NCBI GenBank assembly: GCA_032622095.1
Contig: CP136066.1
Span: 50,812,911 to 50,876,910, forward strand
Direction: 5' to 3'
DNA: 64,000 bases
From: Siphonodentalium dalli
Taxonomy: Eukaryota > Mollusca > Scaphopoda > Gadilida > Siphonodentaliidae
Shown: in pieces, positions 45,726 through 56,945 of the stretch
Numbering within the stretch: position 1 is the first letter of the stretch
Layout of the letters: every line of letters begins with the position of its first letter
Made by a program: the position numbers and the translations under genes
The notes under the pieces: model-generated
The model's input: only the letters and a program-made list of their open reading frames with translations
What the model was told of the DNA's origin: nothing
Databases searched by the model: none

Positions 45726-46049
45726 CTAGCGATGCTCTTGTTAAAAATTTGCTTCAGATCAAAATTATAATTTTGTTTGTTTATCCAATCCCTACTGTAC
45801 TTATCCCAAGAAGAAGACTTTTTACTGGAAAAATTGTATCATTCTGATTGACATGAAATTTTATTTTATTGAACTGTTCAGCCATACTCTAGGTTATAAC
45901 TTTAATTTCGCAAAATTTATGTGATTTCACAAAATTGATTTGATTTTCCGTTTCTTCAAAGAACTGAAAAAACACTATTATAAATTGGCACAATTCCTCC
46001 TCCAGGGCTTTGAAACCTAGAATAGCTTTGAATTTGACCCCCAAATATT

Positions 46050-46385
46050 GGTGAACAGTTGGAAATTTCATAACTGACACAATTTCAGTTGAAAATTTCA
46101 GTCCAACAATAGGTTGAAATTGTTCTCGTAGTTTGATTTTCTAACAATTTATTTAAATAGTGGGGAATTTGCTGTTTTTAGACCAACATTTTCATATTTT
46201 CCTACTTTTGGTAAAAATTTTGGACTGAAGTGGCCACCAGTTCATCAGTTGGAGATTTTCCAACCTGAGGGGGTGGCGGTATCAAGTTGGAAAGCTTGAG
46301 AGGCGAGTCTAGATGCTAGGATTTTCCAATTTTCATGTTCAGGTTACAAAATTTTCTCACACCGGGTCGAAAGATTGTACATTCA
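46050..46385. repeat. GTTGGAAATTTC dispersed repeat
   Basis: Same word set as 24700-25360 (GTTGGAAATTTC, TCTAGATGCTAGGATTTTCC, AAAATTTTCTCACACCGG). Confidence 0.5.
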
Positions 46386-46541
46386 GTTGTTTTTGCAACA
46401 CTATTATTCTTCCAAGTGCTACTTATTAAACTGTTTGAAGTTCTCTAACATTCTCAGCACTAGTTCTATGGTAAATTGTTCAAGAATATATTAGTATACA
46501 TGTACACGATTTGATTGAGGTGAAGCTCTCAATATAAGGTA

Positions 46542-46657
46542 CAGTAATCAATGAGAGCTTTCTGATGAATGGCAACAAGCCATATTTCCAACTAAATCCT
46601 GAAAAATAACCCATAATTCTGCTGTGGTTAAGGAGTCGATTATTTAGGGCATTACTG
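46542..46657. mobile_element. Fold-back MITE, pogo/Tc1-like ends, copy 3 (deleted)
   Basis: CAGTAATCAATGAGAGCTTT ... GGGCATTACTG with TA on both sides. The left arm is mostly deleted, so it no longer folds as the copies at 2049 and 4912 do. Confidence 0.75.
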
Positions 46658-46714
46658 TATTTAAAAACGTCTGACAATGGATTCAATCAATCTGATCTGT
46701 GTTAGTCCACTATT

Positions 46715-47003
46715 GGTTCGGGTCTGGTCAATGTTGCATCGATCTGAGTTTACCGTATTTTCATAATGACTAAGTCCTGGTAAGTTGTCTCGTCAGTGTT
46801 GCATCAATCTGAGTTTAAGTTCATAATCATGAAGTCCGCGCTGTCTGGTCAATGCTGCTTCGATCTGAGTTTATGTTAATGACTTAAGTCCTGGTAAGTT
46901 GTCTCGTCAGTGTTGCATCAATCTGAGTTTAAGTTCATAATCATGAAGTCCGCGCTGTCTGGTCAATGCTGAATCGATCTGAGTTTATGTTAATGACTTA
47001 AGT
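46715..47003 (+). repeat. 114-bp higher-order tandem repeat
   Basis: AAGTCCTGGTAAGTTGTCTC recurs at 46772 and 46886, and its start again at 47000. Each 114-bp unit is a dimer of two related halves (GTTGCATCAATCTGAGTTTA and GCTGCTTCGATCTGAGTTTA). It abuts the first miR-92 hairpin. Confidence 0.85.
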
Positions 47004-47079
47004 CCTGGCTGTCTGGTTTGGACCTGTGCAATGCTGTTTATATCACAAGTATTGCACTTTTCCCGGCCTGCTAGCTTGG
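47004..47079 (+). ncRNA. mir-92: mir-92 family microRNA precursor 1
   Basis: The 3' arm at 47050-47071 reads TATTGCACTTTTCCCGGCC then TGC, carrying the miR-92/25 seed ATTGCAC and the conserved CCCGGCCTG. The 5' arm CTGGTTTGGACCTGTGCAAT pairs with it over about 22 bp, including G-U pairs, around a short loop (GCTGTTTATATCACAAG), and the lower stem closes through CCTGGCT/AGCTTGG. miR-92 is an ancient bilaterian microRNA. It acts through Argonaute to repress mRNAs. Confidence 0.9.
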
Positions 47080-49230
47080 TCTCTTGATGTCACATGGCTG
47101 TGCTCATTTGCATCTCTCTTTTGAATTGTCTGGAGATACTAGTAGTCTAGTACAATATTTAGACCATATATACAGACCTTGAAATAGACATTTTTCTTCT
47201 GTGGCATTGCTTTAGAATTTGTTGGCTTCTACAGCTTTTTTTTTGGCATTGTTTTTTTGCTGTAGCTAATTTCAAGCGCTGCATATACATTGTATCTTGC
47301 TTTTGACAACAGGAGTAGTATCTTGCACATTTAAATTTTGCTTTTGTTCTATGATTTTGTTTCATTATTTTCATCTCTGAGAAAACTCTTATTTTACGGC
47401 TTTTGAGTTGTTGGCATTGCCATATCATAATTATGGAAACAGGCTACTGTTTATCAAGATGAGCTGTTGATTAATCTTGGCACATTTTGTTGAATGATGA
47501 AACTAACTACCTTAAGTCCTTGTCCTAGTTTAGACCTAATATGGAAATTACAGTACAAATATATTTTCAACGCTTATTTTCTTGTATCTCACAGAAATTG
47601 ACTGAGAGCAGTGTTTCCACATGGAAATATGTTATTCTGATTAGTGACCACTGGATCACTGAGCAATCAGATGTCTGTCATCGGTTTTAACTTACATGTA
47701 CAGGACCCTTCTGTTGGGTAAAGGGTTAACTTACATGTACATGTAGTTAATTTTCCTAAGTAGTTTCTAAATCAAAATGGAAATTCTTCACAAATGTTAG
47801 AAATCGTTTTGGTCAAGTACTAGTACCATAATGGCATAATACCAGCTTTGTCGATGTTGCGAGAGGTTTCAAACATTTTAAATACATGAGTTTTCTTTGG
47901 TAAGATGTGTGATTGAAATTTCAATGTTGGTTAGGGAAATATCCAGGGCTGTTTTGATACCTGTGACTGGTTTGGCACCAAAACTCCAGAAACCCTTATG
48001 TTCCAGATTGTTCCCAAATTCCTTGTGATTAGTCAATCTCAAATATTTCCTCAGCTCAAAGAGCGGTATCCCCCCTCACCCCCCCCCCCCCCCCCCCCCC
48101 AAATGCAATTACATGTATACTGCCAATCTTTAAAGAAAAAAACAATATTATTTTAAAACTAGGGACTAAAATAATCATCATACAGAGCAGTTGTACAGAG
48201 TGGATGTTTAATAGAAAAGTAATATTATAATATTAAGCGTACATGTATGCATATTTGGATCACAAGAATACATCACATTCTTGTACCTCACATAATATCT
48301 GATCTTATTTAGACAGGTCTGTTAGCATGGTTGGGTTAAGTAAAGATTACAACGGGTAGGCATGAATTAATGTATATTTGAACACATAATCTAATGGGGT
48401 CTATAGAAGTTTTCAAGCTTATGTGTCTGGGCATGTTCTTCTATAAGATCTAACTCTATTAAACCCTCTTTGATTCCATGACAATGGACACAAACCTATA
48501 ATTCTTTTCATGACGTGAATATTTTGAAGTATTTCATGTGTGAGACTTGAGCCGCTTGCACATATGAAGTTCAATAAAAATCTGCTGAAAGACCAACTGG
48601 GGAGCATTGTGGGTTCTATAATAATGCTGTGAATTGGATAAAGACCTGGGTTGTACAGTCAATTTAGTCACAAGCATGGAGTGTCCAATTGTAAGGTAAG
48701 GATCTGTGTGTGTGTGATTGTATGGAGTGTCCGTTTGTGAGGTAGGGATCTATGCGTATGTCATTGTATGGGGTATTGAACGCCTGTGCACAGATGGGTG
48801 AGAGTATATGACCACTTGAGAGATTTGATTGAGTATGAACCTCCTTAGACTTGTTTGGTTGGAATTTTTCGTGGGTATTCACTATTCAGAATATTCATTC
48901 TCACGACGTCAGCCCTCTGATCTAGTTGTCATGTCAGATCTATCTCTTTCTTTGATCAGTTTGGAAGAGATTTTTGCTCTGAAGCCCGTTTGGCTGTTTT
49001 TGAGGCTTCATTGTTTTCGGAATTCTGTGTTAACTGTGAAGTTATGAAGATAATTTATTGATGATGTTCTGAAATTGGTGAGACAAGAAACTTTGTGAAA
49101 AATTCTGAAGTTCTCTCTGATTGTTTTCCGACTCCAAAGGCTTCGGACTTCTGGATTAAAAATGGTGATTTCTTGATATGTATTAAAGGCCCACCTGTTG
49201 TTTGTACCATGATATATACAAATTGATTAT
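47080..49230. other. Non-coding stretch
   Basis: No gene recognised. Holds a lone family-A right end (CTTCTGTTGGGTAAAGGG, 47709-47725, next to TTAA), a 22-nt poly-C at 48079-48100, and a diverged direct duplication GGAGTGTCC...AGGATCTGTG at 48677-48775. Confidence 0.4.
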
Positions 49231-49614
49231 CCCTTTACCCAACAGAACGGCCCTGTGCCAATGCATTCTCTTATATATGCGAGTCGATCATAGGTTGCCT
49301 CGCATATATAAGAGAATGCATTGGCTTAACACATTAAAAATTATAAAATTGTGAAAGAATGTAAGAAAAAATGGTAAAAAGTGTTAAAAAAAAGATTTTT
49401 TTTAGGCCAATGCATTCTCTTATATATGCGAGGCAACCTATGGTCGACTCGCATATATAAGAGAATGCATTGGGCACAGGGCATAACTGTAACTATCACA
49501 ATGTGGTCAAGGAGCCGGTTCCAATGATATCCATATGTGTATGGTTCTATTGAGACAGACCGAAGATATTTTAGGCTGTTGAAGCTTTATTTGGCCGGTT
49601 TGTTGGGTAAAGGG
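49231..49614. mobile_element. TTAA-target MITE, family A copy 3
   Basis: CCCTTTACCCAACA ... TGTTGGGTAAAGGG; right flank TTAA, left flank TTAT (one change). Two hairpins in opposite orientation, same orientation as copy 1 (4411) and nearly identical to it. Confidence 0.88.
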
Positions 49615-50435
49615 TTAAAGTGGTGATTTGTTGATGTATTAAGCTTACACTCTGTTACTTGTTTATAATAATAAATATGCTGGTTTATGTTAAAATTTCA
49701 AACTTTTAATTTGAATCTCACACACTATATATAATGTACAGTACTTCAGGGTCAAGAATGAGAAATGGGTGATACCCCATGCTGTCCACGAAATTGGCCA
49801 CAGCAATAAGCAATGATGTGGCAACATGTGGAATCTAACATGCCACAGCATTAATTTTACATGTGACAAATTTCATAATTTCGAGGGCTGCCCCTTCGGA
49901 AGAATCATCAGGGGCAGTTTTAATAGTTGTTAATAACATGTGACTTAAAACTTGCTTTCTTTTTTCGCAATAATAAAAATTCAAAAGAAGTTCTGTTTTA
50001 ATTTAAAAACTCAGTATCATCACATACAAATGTCCCAGTATAAAAGGAAGAATGTTCACTACTGGCATCAATGTAAATAAACATATTACTTCGTTATTGA
50101 TTGTGAATTGGTGACAGGAATATAAACAGGTTCTTATGTTGCATAATATTTATTGGATACTATGTGGAAAGGTTGATATTGAGGTGTTACGGGTAATTAG
50201 ATCTAATTTCCTAAGCCTGCTTGAATTATCAATGATGCAGTCGACTTGTGCCTAATGAGTGAATACTAGTAGGGAGAATTAACTTCTTTGCTTCAAGTCT
50301 CTGTCTCCCATTCAGCATTGTACATGTACCCAGGTAAACTTATGTTTATACTGTATAATTGAAATAAGAGGATCTGAGGGATTCTAGTAAGATATGGAGT
50401 GCGAGAGTAAGAAAGTGTTCCCATTAAGGCATTAA
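49615..50435. other. Unassigned intergenic sequence
   Basis: A stretch at about 49783-49893 (AAATTGGCCACAGCAATAAG ... GGGCTGCC) may be a very old relative of the 123-bp family E. No gene. Confidence 0.35.
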
Positions 50436-50748
50436 CCCTTTCATGACAGGAGTGCAGCATTAAAGATCCTGTGCCAGTGCATTTTTCTTCTATATACGAA
50501 AATGCACTGACTTAAAAGGTCAAGGTAAATATTGTTAGGCCATTGCATTTTCTTATTTATGCCAGGCTCCCAAAGGGAGAATATATTTAATTAGAGAATG
50601 CACTGGCTTACCAGGCCAATGTAAATATTATTAAACCAATGTATTCTTGTATATATATCCCAGGCTCCCTATGGGAGACTCGCATATAAAAGAGAATGCA
50701 TTGGAACAGGGTTTTTGCAATATTTCATAAACTCCAGTCATGGAAGGG
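50436..50748. mobile_element. TTAA-target MITE, family B, complete copy
   Basis: CCCTTTCATGACAGGAGTGC ... CCAGTCATGGAAGGG with TTAA on both sides (50432-50435, 50749-50752). It includes GCAGCATTAAAGATCCTGTG and several decayed hairpins of the GCCAATGCATTCTC type. Confidence 0.88.
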
Positions 50749-50849
50749 TTAAGTATATTTTATTGTGTGTCTAATCTGTTTTTTCTGTGGTGACCTACAT
50801 GTTTATTATACTTGAATATATATGGGGCCCATACAATTTCTTCTTTGAT

Positions 50850-51720
50850 GAGACTGAATCTTTGCAAGTCAATGAAACCCCACATCAAACTCCATGCAGG
50901 GTTTACCTCCCTTGATGAATCATTAAGATTGCTGCTCCCGGCGACATTTTACCTACATTTGGTGGACTTCACAATATATATGTATACTAATCGAACATAG
51001 CAACATTCTGCCCTTATTAACCCTTTACCCAACAAACCGGCCAAAACCGGCCAAATAAAGCTTCAACAGCCTAAAATATCTTCGGTCTGTCTCAATAGAA
51101 CCATACAAATATGGATATCATTCGAACCGGGTCCTTGACCACATTGTGATAGTTACAGTTATGCCCTGTGCCAATGCATTCTCTTATATATGCGAGTCGA
51201 CCATAGGTCGCCTCGCATATATAAGAGAATGCATTGGCCTAAAAAAAATCTTTTTTTTAACACTTTTTACCATTTTTTCTTACATTCTTTAACAATTTTA
51301 TAATTTTTAATGTGTTAAGCCAATGCATTCTCTTATATATGCGAGGCGACCTATGGTCGACTCGCATATATAAGAGAATGCATTGGCACAGGGCCGTTCT
51401 GTTGGGTAAAGGGTTAAGCACAAAATGTGTGTAATTTCGTACCTTAAAGTTTGGAAAGTCCCACTAGAACCAAAGAACTATATTGTGAAACCGTGTGATT
51501 TGGTTCTCCGATTATTTTATCAACACAAATGTCTAAATGCACATGGACATCATTGTCACAACAACACGCATAGCAAGTTAAACACAAGATTCTAATTTGT
51601 TGCAATTTTGACGAGTAGCTTGCGAAAATGGCCAACAAAAGTACCGCTTTGATTGTCCATTCTGTCATTAGGTTTTTAACCCAAGCGTGAATATATTTTA
51701 GTTTAAAACCATCATACATG
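50850..51720 (-). repeat. Left arm of an inverted duplication with a possible secreted-peptide frame
   Basis: Reverse complement of 52475-52890, interrupted by the TTAA MITE at 51021-51413. On the minus strand (51444-51719) a 92-codon frame contains a hydrophobic segment (KAVLLLAIFASYSS) after MTEWT, then a Cys-rich run and DKIIGEPNHTVS. The hydrophobic start resembles a signal peptide. The paralogous right arm conserves CLTC and DKIIGEPNHTVS but has stops and frameshifts in the hydrophobic part. Not recognised as a known family. It could be simply a repeat. Confidence 0.45.
51021..51413. mobile_element. TTAA-target MITE, family A copy 4
   Basis: CCCTTTACCCAACA ... TGTTGGGTAAAGGG with TTAA on both sides (51017-51020, 51414-51417). 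The paralogous segment around 52751 shows the same surrounding sequence with a single TTAA, i.e. an empty site. Confidence 0.93.
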
Positions 51721-51857
51721 GCTCGATTTAAATGGATTCACATTCCAATTTCCAATGCATTCCAATTTCTGCTAACCAATTTACATTGAAAAAAAACATG
51801 TATTGGTAGGGAATGCTATACAAAATCTACTTAGTGCTGCAAAATGCTATACTAATT

Positions 51858-51980
51858 CAGCCCTCATAATTGGCTACGGCAATCGGCAATGCCGAAGCCA
51901 TTTGCTGAAGCAAACTGGGCCACGATAAAGGGTTGCCGTAGCAGATTGCCGAAGCCAAACAATCTGAATTAAAAGGGCTG
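51858..51980. mobile_element. 123-bp MITE, family E copy 4
   Basis: CAGCCCTCATAATTGGCTAC ... AAAGGGCTG flanked by CTAATT on both sides (51852-51857, 51981-51986). Nearly identical to copy 2. Confidence 0.92.
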
Positions 51981-52474
51981 CTAATTAAAAAAATTAAATC
52001 AACCCCTGATCATAGGGCGTTGAAGCGTTCTGATCAAGCCTGTGCATAATACCAAGATCCCTACATGTACCCACACAAGATAAACTTTGATTTCAAAAAA
52101 TTGATGTGATTTTCCTTTATTTAAAGTTATCAGATTCTTTGAAGAAATTAATAGGGTAATTGCATGAATATGTATCTGATATGATGGGATATCTTCTAGC
52201 TGAAATTCATGTTGAAAACTAAGAAAGTATTGTGTAACAAAATTTTTTGATTCGATGACATGTGTACCCAAACTGTTTTACAATGGGTAGGGAATGAGCA
52301 GACAGGTTTTAATAATGTGACCAATCTCTACAAGAGCGCACCATTAATACTTCCTTTCTGACCCTGTCATCAGCTGTGTTTCTATATTTAGCATGGGTTT
52401 TCCAGCAAAAATGGTGAAATACGATCACTCCAAAGTCAAATTTTCTATATGCTTTGAGAACAATTCCCACACTA

Positions 52475-52890
52475 AAACATGACAGAATGGAAAATCACAG
52501 CGGTATAGTTTCGTTGACGATTTTCGCCAGCTAATAATCAAAATTTCAGCAAATTAGGACTCTTGTGTTTGACTTGCCATGTGAGTTGTGACAATGTCGT
52601 ACACGTGCGTTTAGACTTTCGTGTTGATAAAATAATCGGAGAACCGAATCACACCGTTTCGAAATATACCGGTAGTTCTTCGGTTTTAGTGGGACTTTTC
52701 AAACTTAAGGTTGAAAATTTACATAAATTTTGTTCGATATTTTGTGTGCTTAACGAGGGCAACATGTTTCTTTGTGCACTTAATATATATAAGTCCACCA
52801 TTGTGGGTAAAATGTCGCCGGTAGCAGCGGTCTTACAGAGTCATCAAGGGAGGTAAACCCTGCATGAAGTTTGAGGTGGGGTTTGGATTC
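52475..52890 (+). repeat. Right arm of the inverted duplication
   Basis: Homologous to the minus strand of 50850-51620. It shares ATGACAGAATGG, GATAAAATAATCGGAGAACC, AAATGTCGCCGG and AAGGGAGGTAAACCCTGCAT. The frame corresponding to the left arm's hydrophobic start is broken (TAG and TGA near 52508-52520). Confidence 0.75.
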
Positions 52891-53783
52891 ATAATTTAGT
52901 AAGAAATGTTCCACTGATTAAAATGCCATATTACTGTATAATTACACAACTTCCTAACTGAATAGATGATGTTTGCTCTTATCTATCTCTCACACTCCGT
53001 AAGGCCGAGAATGCTTATGAACTAATGTTTATAGCCGAAGGTCAAGTACTAGTAGGTGGGTTGGTGCTCGTTTCTCTGAACTGCGTATTCGAGAACAAGG
53101 GCTTTTGCACAACTTGAAGCAGTAGTGTGGTAATTTCCCTTGGGGCTGAGTATATAGTGTTACGTAGTTGAATAGTGAATAAATGAGGATTTTAGGAAGC
53201 CTTTGACAAAGAATCCATAGAAGTCAGGCTTTATCTGTTTGTGTCAGTTAAAGCACTTACAGCCGATAAGGGCATTGTTGACTACCCTTTCTCCATATGT
53301 AATTTTCTGCTTGTGTATCCGTGGTGAGCACACCCAGTTGGATCATATCACATTGTGTTTGAATTAGTAATGGCTCTTGAACCTTTGATGGCTGTGTATT
53401 TTTTCTTGTGTTTGAGAAATTTATTACAATTTTCTCAATATATGTCAGGACTTGTCAAAACCAGTATGGGATTGTGTGAAACATATCAAGCGTCCAGGAA
53501 TTCATAAGGATTTATAACCTCAATGTGATATGACTTCTCATTTATTTTTGGAAAAAATAAACATTGTTTTATGCCAAGTGATGGGAATTTCAATATTAAA
53601 GGTAAACTGCTGTTCTATTAGATTGTGTAAATTGTGTATAGCCTATAGGATTATATGATAATCTCTACATCATTGAGGTGCATATTCTCCACAAAAATGT
53701 TGAATTTGTTTTGTATTTTTATTTTATTTTTTTAGAAAAGATATCTTGCTGTGAAATGTGCAGAGTTATTTAACTATTTTCTA
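52891..53783. other. Unassigned intergenic sequence
   Basis: No gene or repeat recognised. Confidence 0.35.
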
Positions 53784-54338
53784 CTCTCGGGCTCCAAATA
53801 ATAGTGCAGGGGGGAAATTCCATTGAAAGTTAATAAAATTGTAGACCAAAATAATAGTGCAGGGGGAACTCTGAGTAAAACATCAACATAACTTTGGTTA
53901 AACAAATTATTTTTATAGTAGGTCAAGTACAGGAATCAACATAGTATGTGTGATGTGGTGTTTTATTCAATATTTAAATGTTCACATGTATGCCATATAC
54001 TTGAATATGTACATACATAAAGTTATAAGCTCATCATTTTGATATTAGAATCATATAGAAATCTTGAATTTGTGCTGATTTAATTTTTCATAGCCTCAAA
54101 ATCAGGGAGCAAATTAACTGGCATCGCATCGCAATTTGGTATGAATTTGATATGATTTTCGAACAATGCTATCTAATCATGTCAATATGAGGTTATTTGC
54201 TAATCAAAATTTCAAAAGTAATTTGCTCCCTGCTCAAAATTAATAAACGTGCAGACCCAAAGAAGCACTGTGCAGGGGGGAAATTTTCCAAGAAAATAAT
54301 AAACCTGTATGCATGTAAATTGATTTGGAGCCCAAGAG
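53784..54338. mobile_element. TA-target MITE with iterated GTGCAGG motifs, copy 2
   Basis: Termini CTCTCGGGCTCCAAATAAT and TTGATTTGGAGCCCAAGAG, with TA on both sides. AATAATAGTGCAGGGGG occurs twice at the left, and related words occur at the right. Relative of 41212-41586. Confidence 0.8.
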
Positions 54339-56802
54339 TATGTTGTTGACATTGATGTTGCCTTGATCATATGAATGATTCTGAAAGGGAATCAATTTTG
54401 CCCTCAAGTCGTGCAAGTAAAATCTCTTGCAATGTATATGTACTAGGCAGATTTGGAGCTAACATTACTCAACTTAATTCTTGGAACATGTCAAAATGGG
54501 ACATAGGGCCTGAATTGATTGCAGAATTATACACACTTGAATGTCTCGGGCAGGTCATGGTAACTTAGGGATACATGTAACTTAGAGATATAAAGTCTAT
54601 TGATTATTTTTAAACAATACTAATTTTTGCATGTCCTGCTCCAAACATGTTTTACAAGGTACACATGATAGCCCTCAATTATTCTAATCCGATTGATAAG
54701 TCAAGGGGCCCTCATCCGGTTTCAGCCAAATCTTGTGTTAAATCTATTATTGTATTAGTGTTAAACCCCCACTGGATAATGACCTATTGTATTTGTAACC
54801 ATTGTCTGTTAAACCAAGACCCTTGTGGGTGGTTGGGTGTCTTCATGCATGTTGATTCCGACCAGCAAATAGCACATGGTATTTCGGAATATATTTTACC
54901 AAGGAGACTGGTTTTGTCTAAACTGTTTTTTATAATTGGGACATTGACTTATTATGGAATTGTTATATTACATCTTGATGCCTTCTCTTTTCAGGTTGAT
55001 TTACATGTCGTAATAGCGAACTGTTTGGACTTGCTGTTCTAAGAATTACTAGTAGTTGATGGCAAGAATTAAATTTCTTTAGGAAAACGTTATTAAATGT
55101 GTTTATATGGTTTGTATATACTGAATACTCTCGGGAACTTCCAAATTTTTCAGCATGCAACATATTTCTTATACCTTACTCGTATTTAACTTTGCAGTGT
55201 TATTTTTCGCTCAGTTTTAAATTCGCGCACCTTGATGTGCAATCTCAAAGCTGAAAGAAATAGTTTCTTAAAAATGTATCTGAAGGCACAGAGTTATATG
55301 AGACAATGAAATCATTGTGTGAGATTATTATAACTGCCACGGTTTGGAGGATAAAGATCTGATAAACTGAAATTCACCATACAGTCATAATGTGTTTTAG
55401 TATCAAATTCAATATTAAGAAAATAATGGTTCTAGTAAAATCAGAAAATGACTGATATGGAATAAAATCATTGTAAAAACATCATGATCTTTCCATTCCT
55501 CAAGCTTCAATGACATGTATTTTATCTGCCCACATATATAAAGGGTATGAACAGGCTAAATTCTGAGGTGACAGGTAGGAAATAGTTCTACCTGTGCACT
55601 ATGACAAGTAGAAATTACAGAACATTTAAAGCCGTGCCTGATGTTGATTTTCTTGAACTTAGAACTTCTGAAAACGTTGATGTTTTTATCTAGAACTTAG
55701 TTCTCACTCATGATTGACAGTTATTTTGAAGGTTGAGTCTGTTTAGTGTCCGTTCATCCTATTAATGCTATGGTAAATGGAAAATAGGTCCCCCACATTT
55801 TTATTTGCATGAACCAGAGGGGACTGGAAAATCTGATTGACCCAATTTTCATGCCCTGGCTTGAGCCAGTCAAACATTACTTTGCCAGTTTCGACATGTT
55901 TCTGACAGCCTATTTTCTACACAAACCGATCTGTTGAAGAGAGCATGTATTTGCCTTATATTGACTGTATCACAAATCGTATGTCCACACAATCACTCAA
56001 ATTCACCATGAATTATATGTATAAGATCAACACAAAGCCCCATTAACTTTGGAATCCTTTGACAAGGCAGGGCCAGTTTAAAGACATGTATTTGTACTCA
56101 GTAAATAAACGTCATAAAACATTTGATAAATTTCTTAACTATCTGTGAGGAGTATTTTGCCTGAGGTTTGTTTGCCAGTTTTATTGGAATTTTGTTTGCT
56201 TAATTATACACAGCAATTTCATATGGTAGAATCATCGGGTGTGATATTGTTTTGAATTTTTTATCCAGTTAGAATTGATCTGTCGGTCACTACATTAAAT
56301 TGGGTTCATACACTAGTCTGGAAATCTGAAAAGTTGTAGAATTTTAGTAAAGTTATCTGAACATGGCCAGAAATGGAATTAAGTAAATTTTTTCACGTCA
56401 CTAGTCACTACATGGATAAGATTTGGAAATATCAGTATTTTATTACCACATCGATAGTTATGGAATTGCAGATATACTCTTAAATCAAATGTGTATCTTG
56501 TGTATATAGAGTGCCATCTCTTTTAAACTTTTAAAATGTTTGAGGGGGATTTGAGTATCTATTGGCCGAAAGTGGGGGGGGGGAATTGAAAATGTTCAAG
56601 AAATGGTTTTGAATTCCATTGGGTTTGACTGGAGTAGACATGCAGGTGCATAAAACCTGATGAAATTACCAAATATTCAGCCTTGTTAATTAGTGTCAGC
56701 TATTTTTTTTGCCTCGGCTAAAAGAATTTTTTTGGATTTTTTTGCCCGGTAAAAATTTCTGGCCTTGGCAATTTTTCAGATAGTCAAATTTCTGCTTATT
56801 AA
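54339..56802. other. Non-coding stretch
   Basis: A 131-codon frame at 54647-55042 (+) has no recognisable domain, and I take it as chance. No other gene or repeat recognised. Confidence 0.35.
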
Positions 56803-56945
56803 CCATTCCATGACAAGAGTTTCATGAAATTTTGTGAAAACCCTGTGCCAATGCAATCTCTTATTTATGTGAGTCTCCCATAGGGAGCCCCACATGTATA
56901 AGAGAATGCATTGGCCTAACAATAATTACCTTGTCCTTGTAAGCC
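56803..56945. mobile_element. TTAA-target MITE, family B fragment
   Basis: CCATTCCATGACAAGAG preceded by TTAA, then one GCCAATGCAATCTC hairpin with loop CTCCCATAGGGAG. The right half is missing. Confidence 0.65.

Noticed and set aside
47709-47725. A fifth full family-A MITE
   Set aside because: Only the last ~20 bp of the right end is present; no hairpins or left end.
54647-55042. 131-codon open frame on the + strand
   Set aside because: No domain, no splice context and no repeat-family support. Expected by chance in AT-rich DNA of this length.
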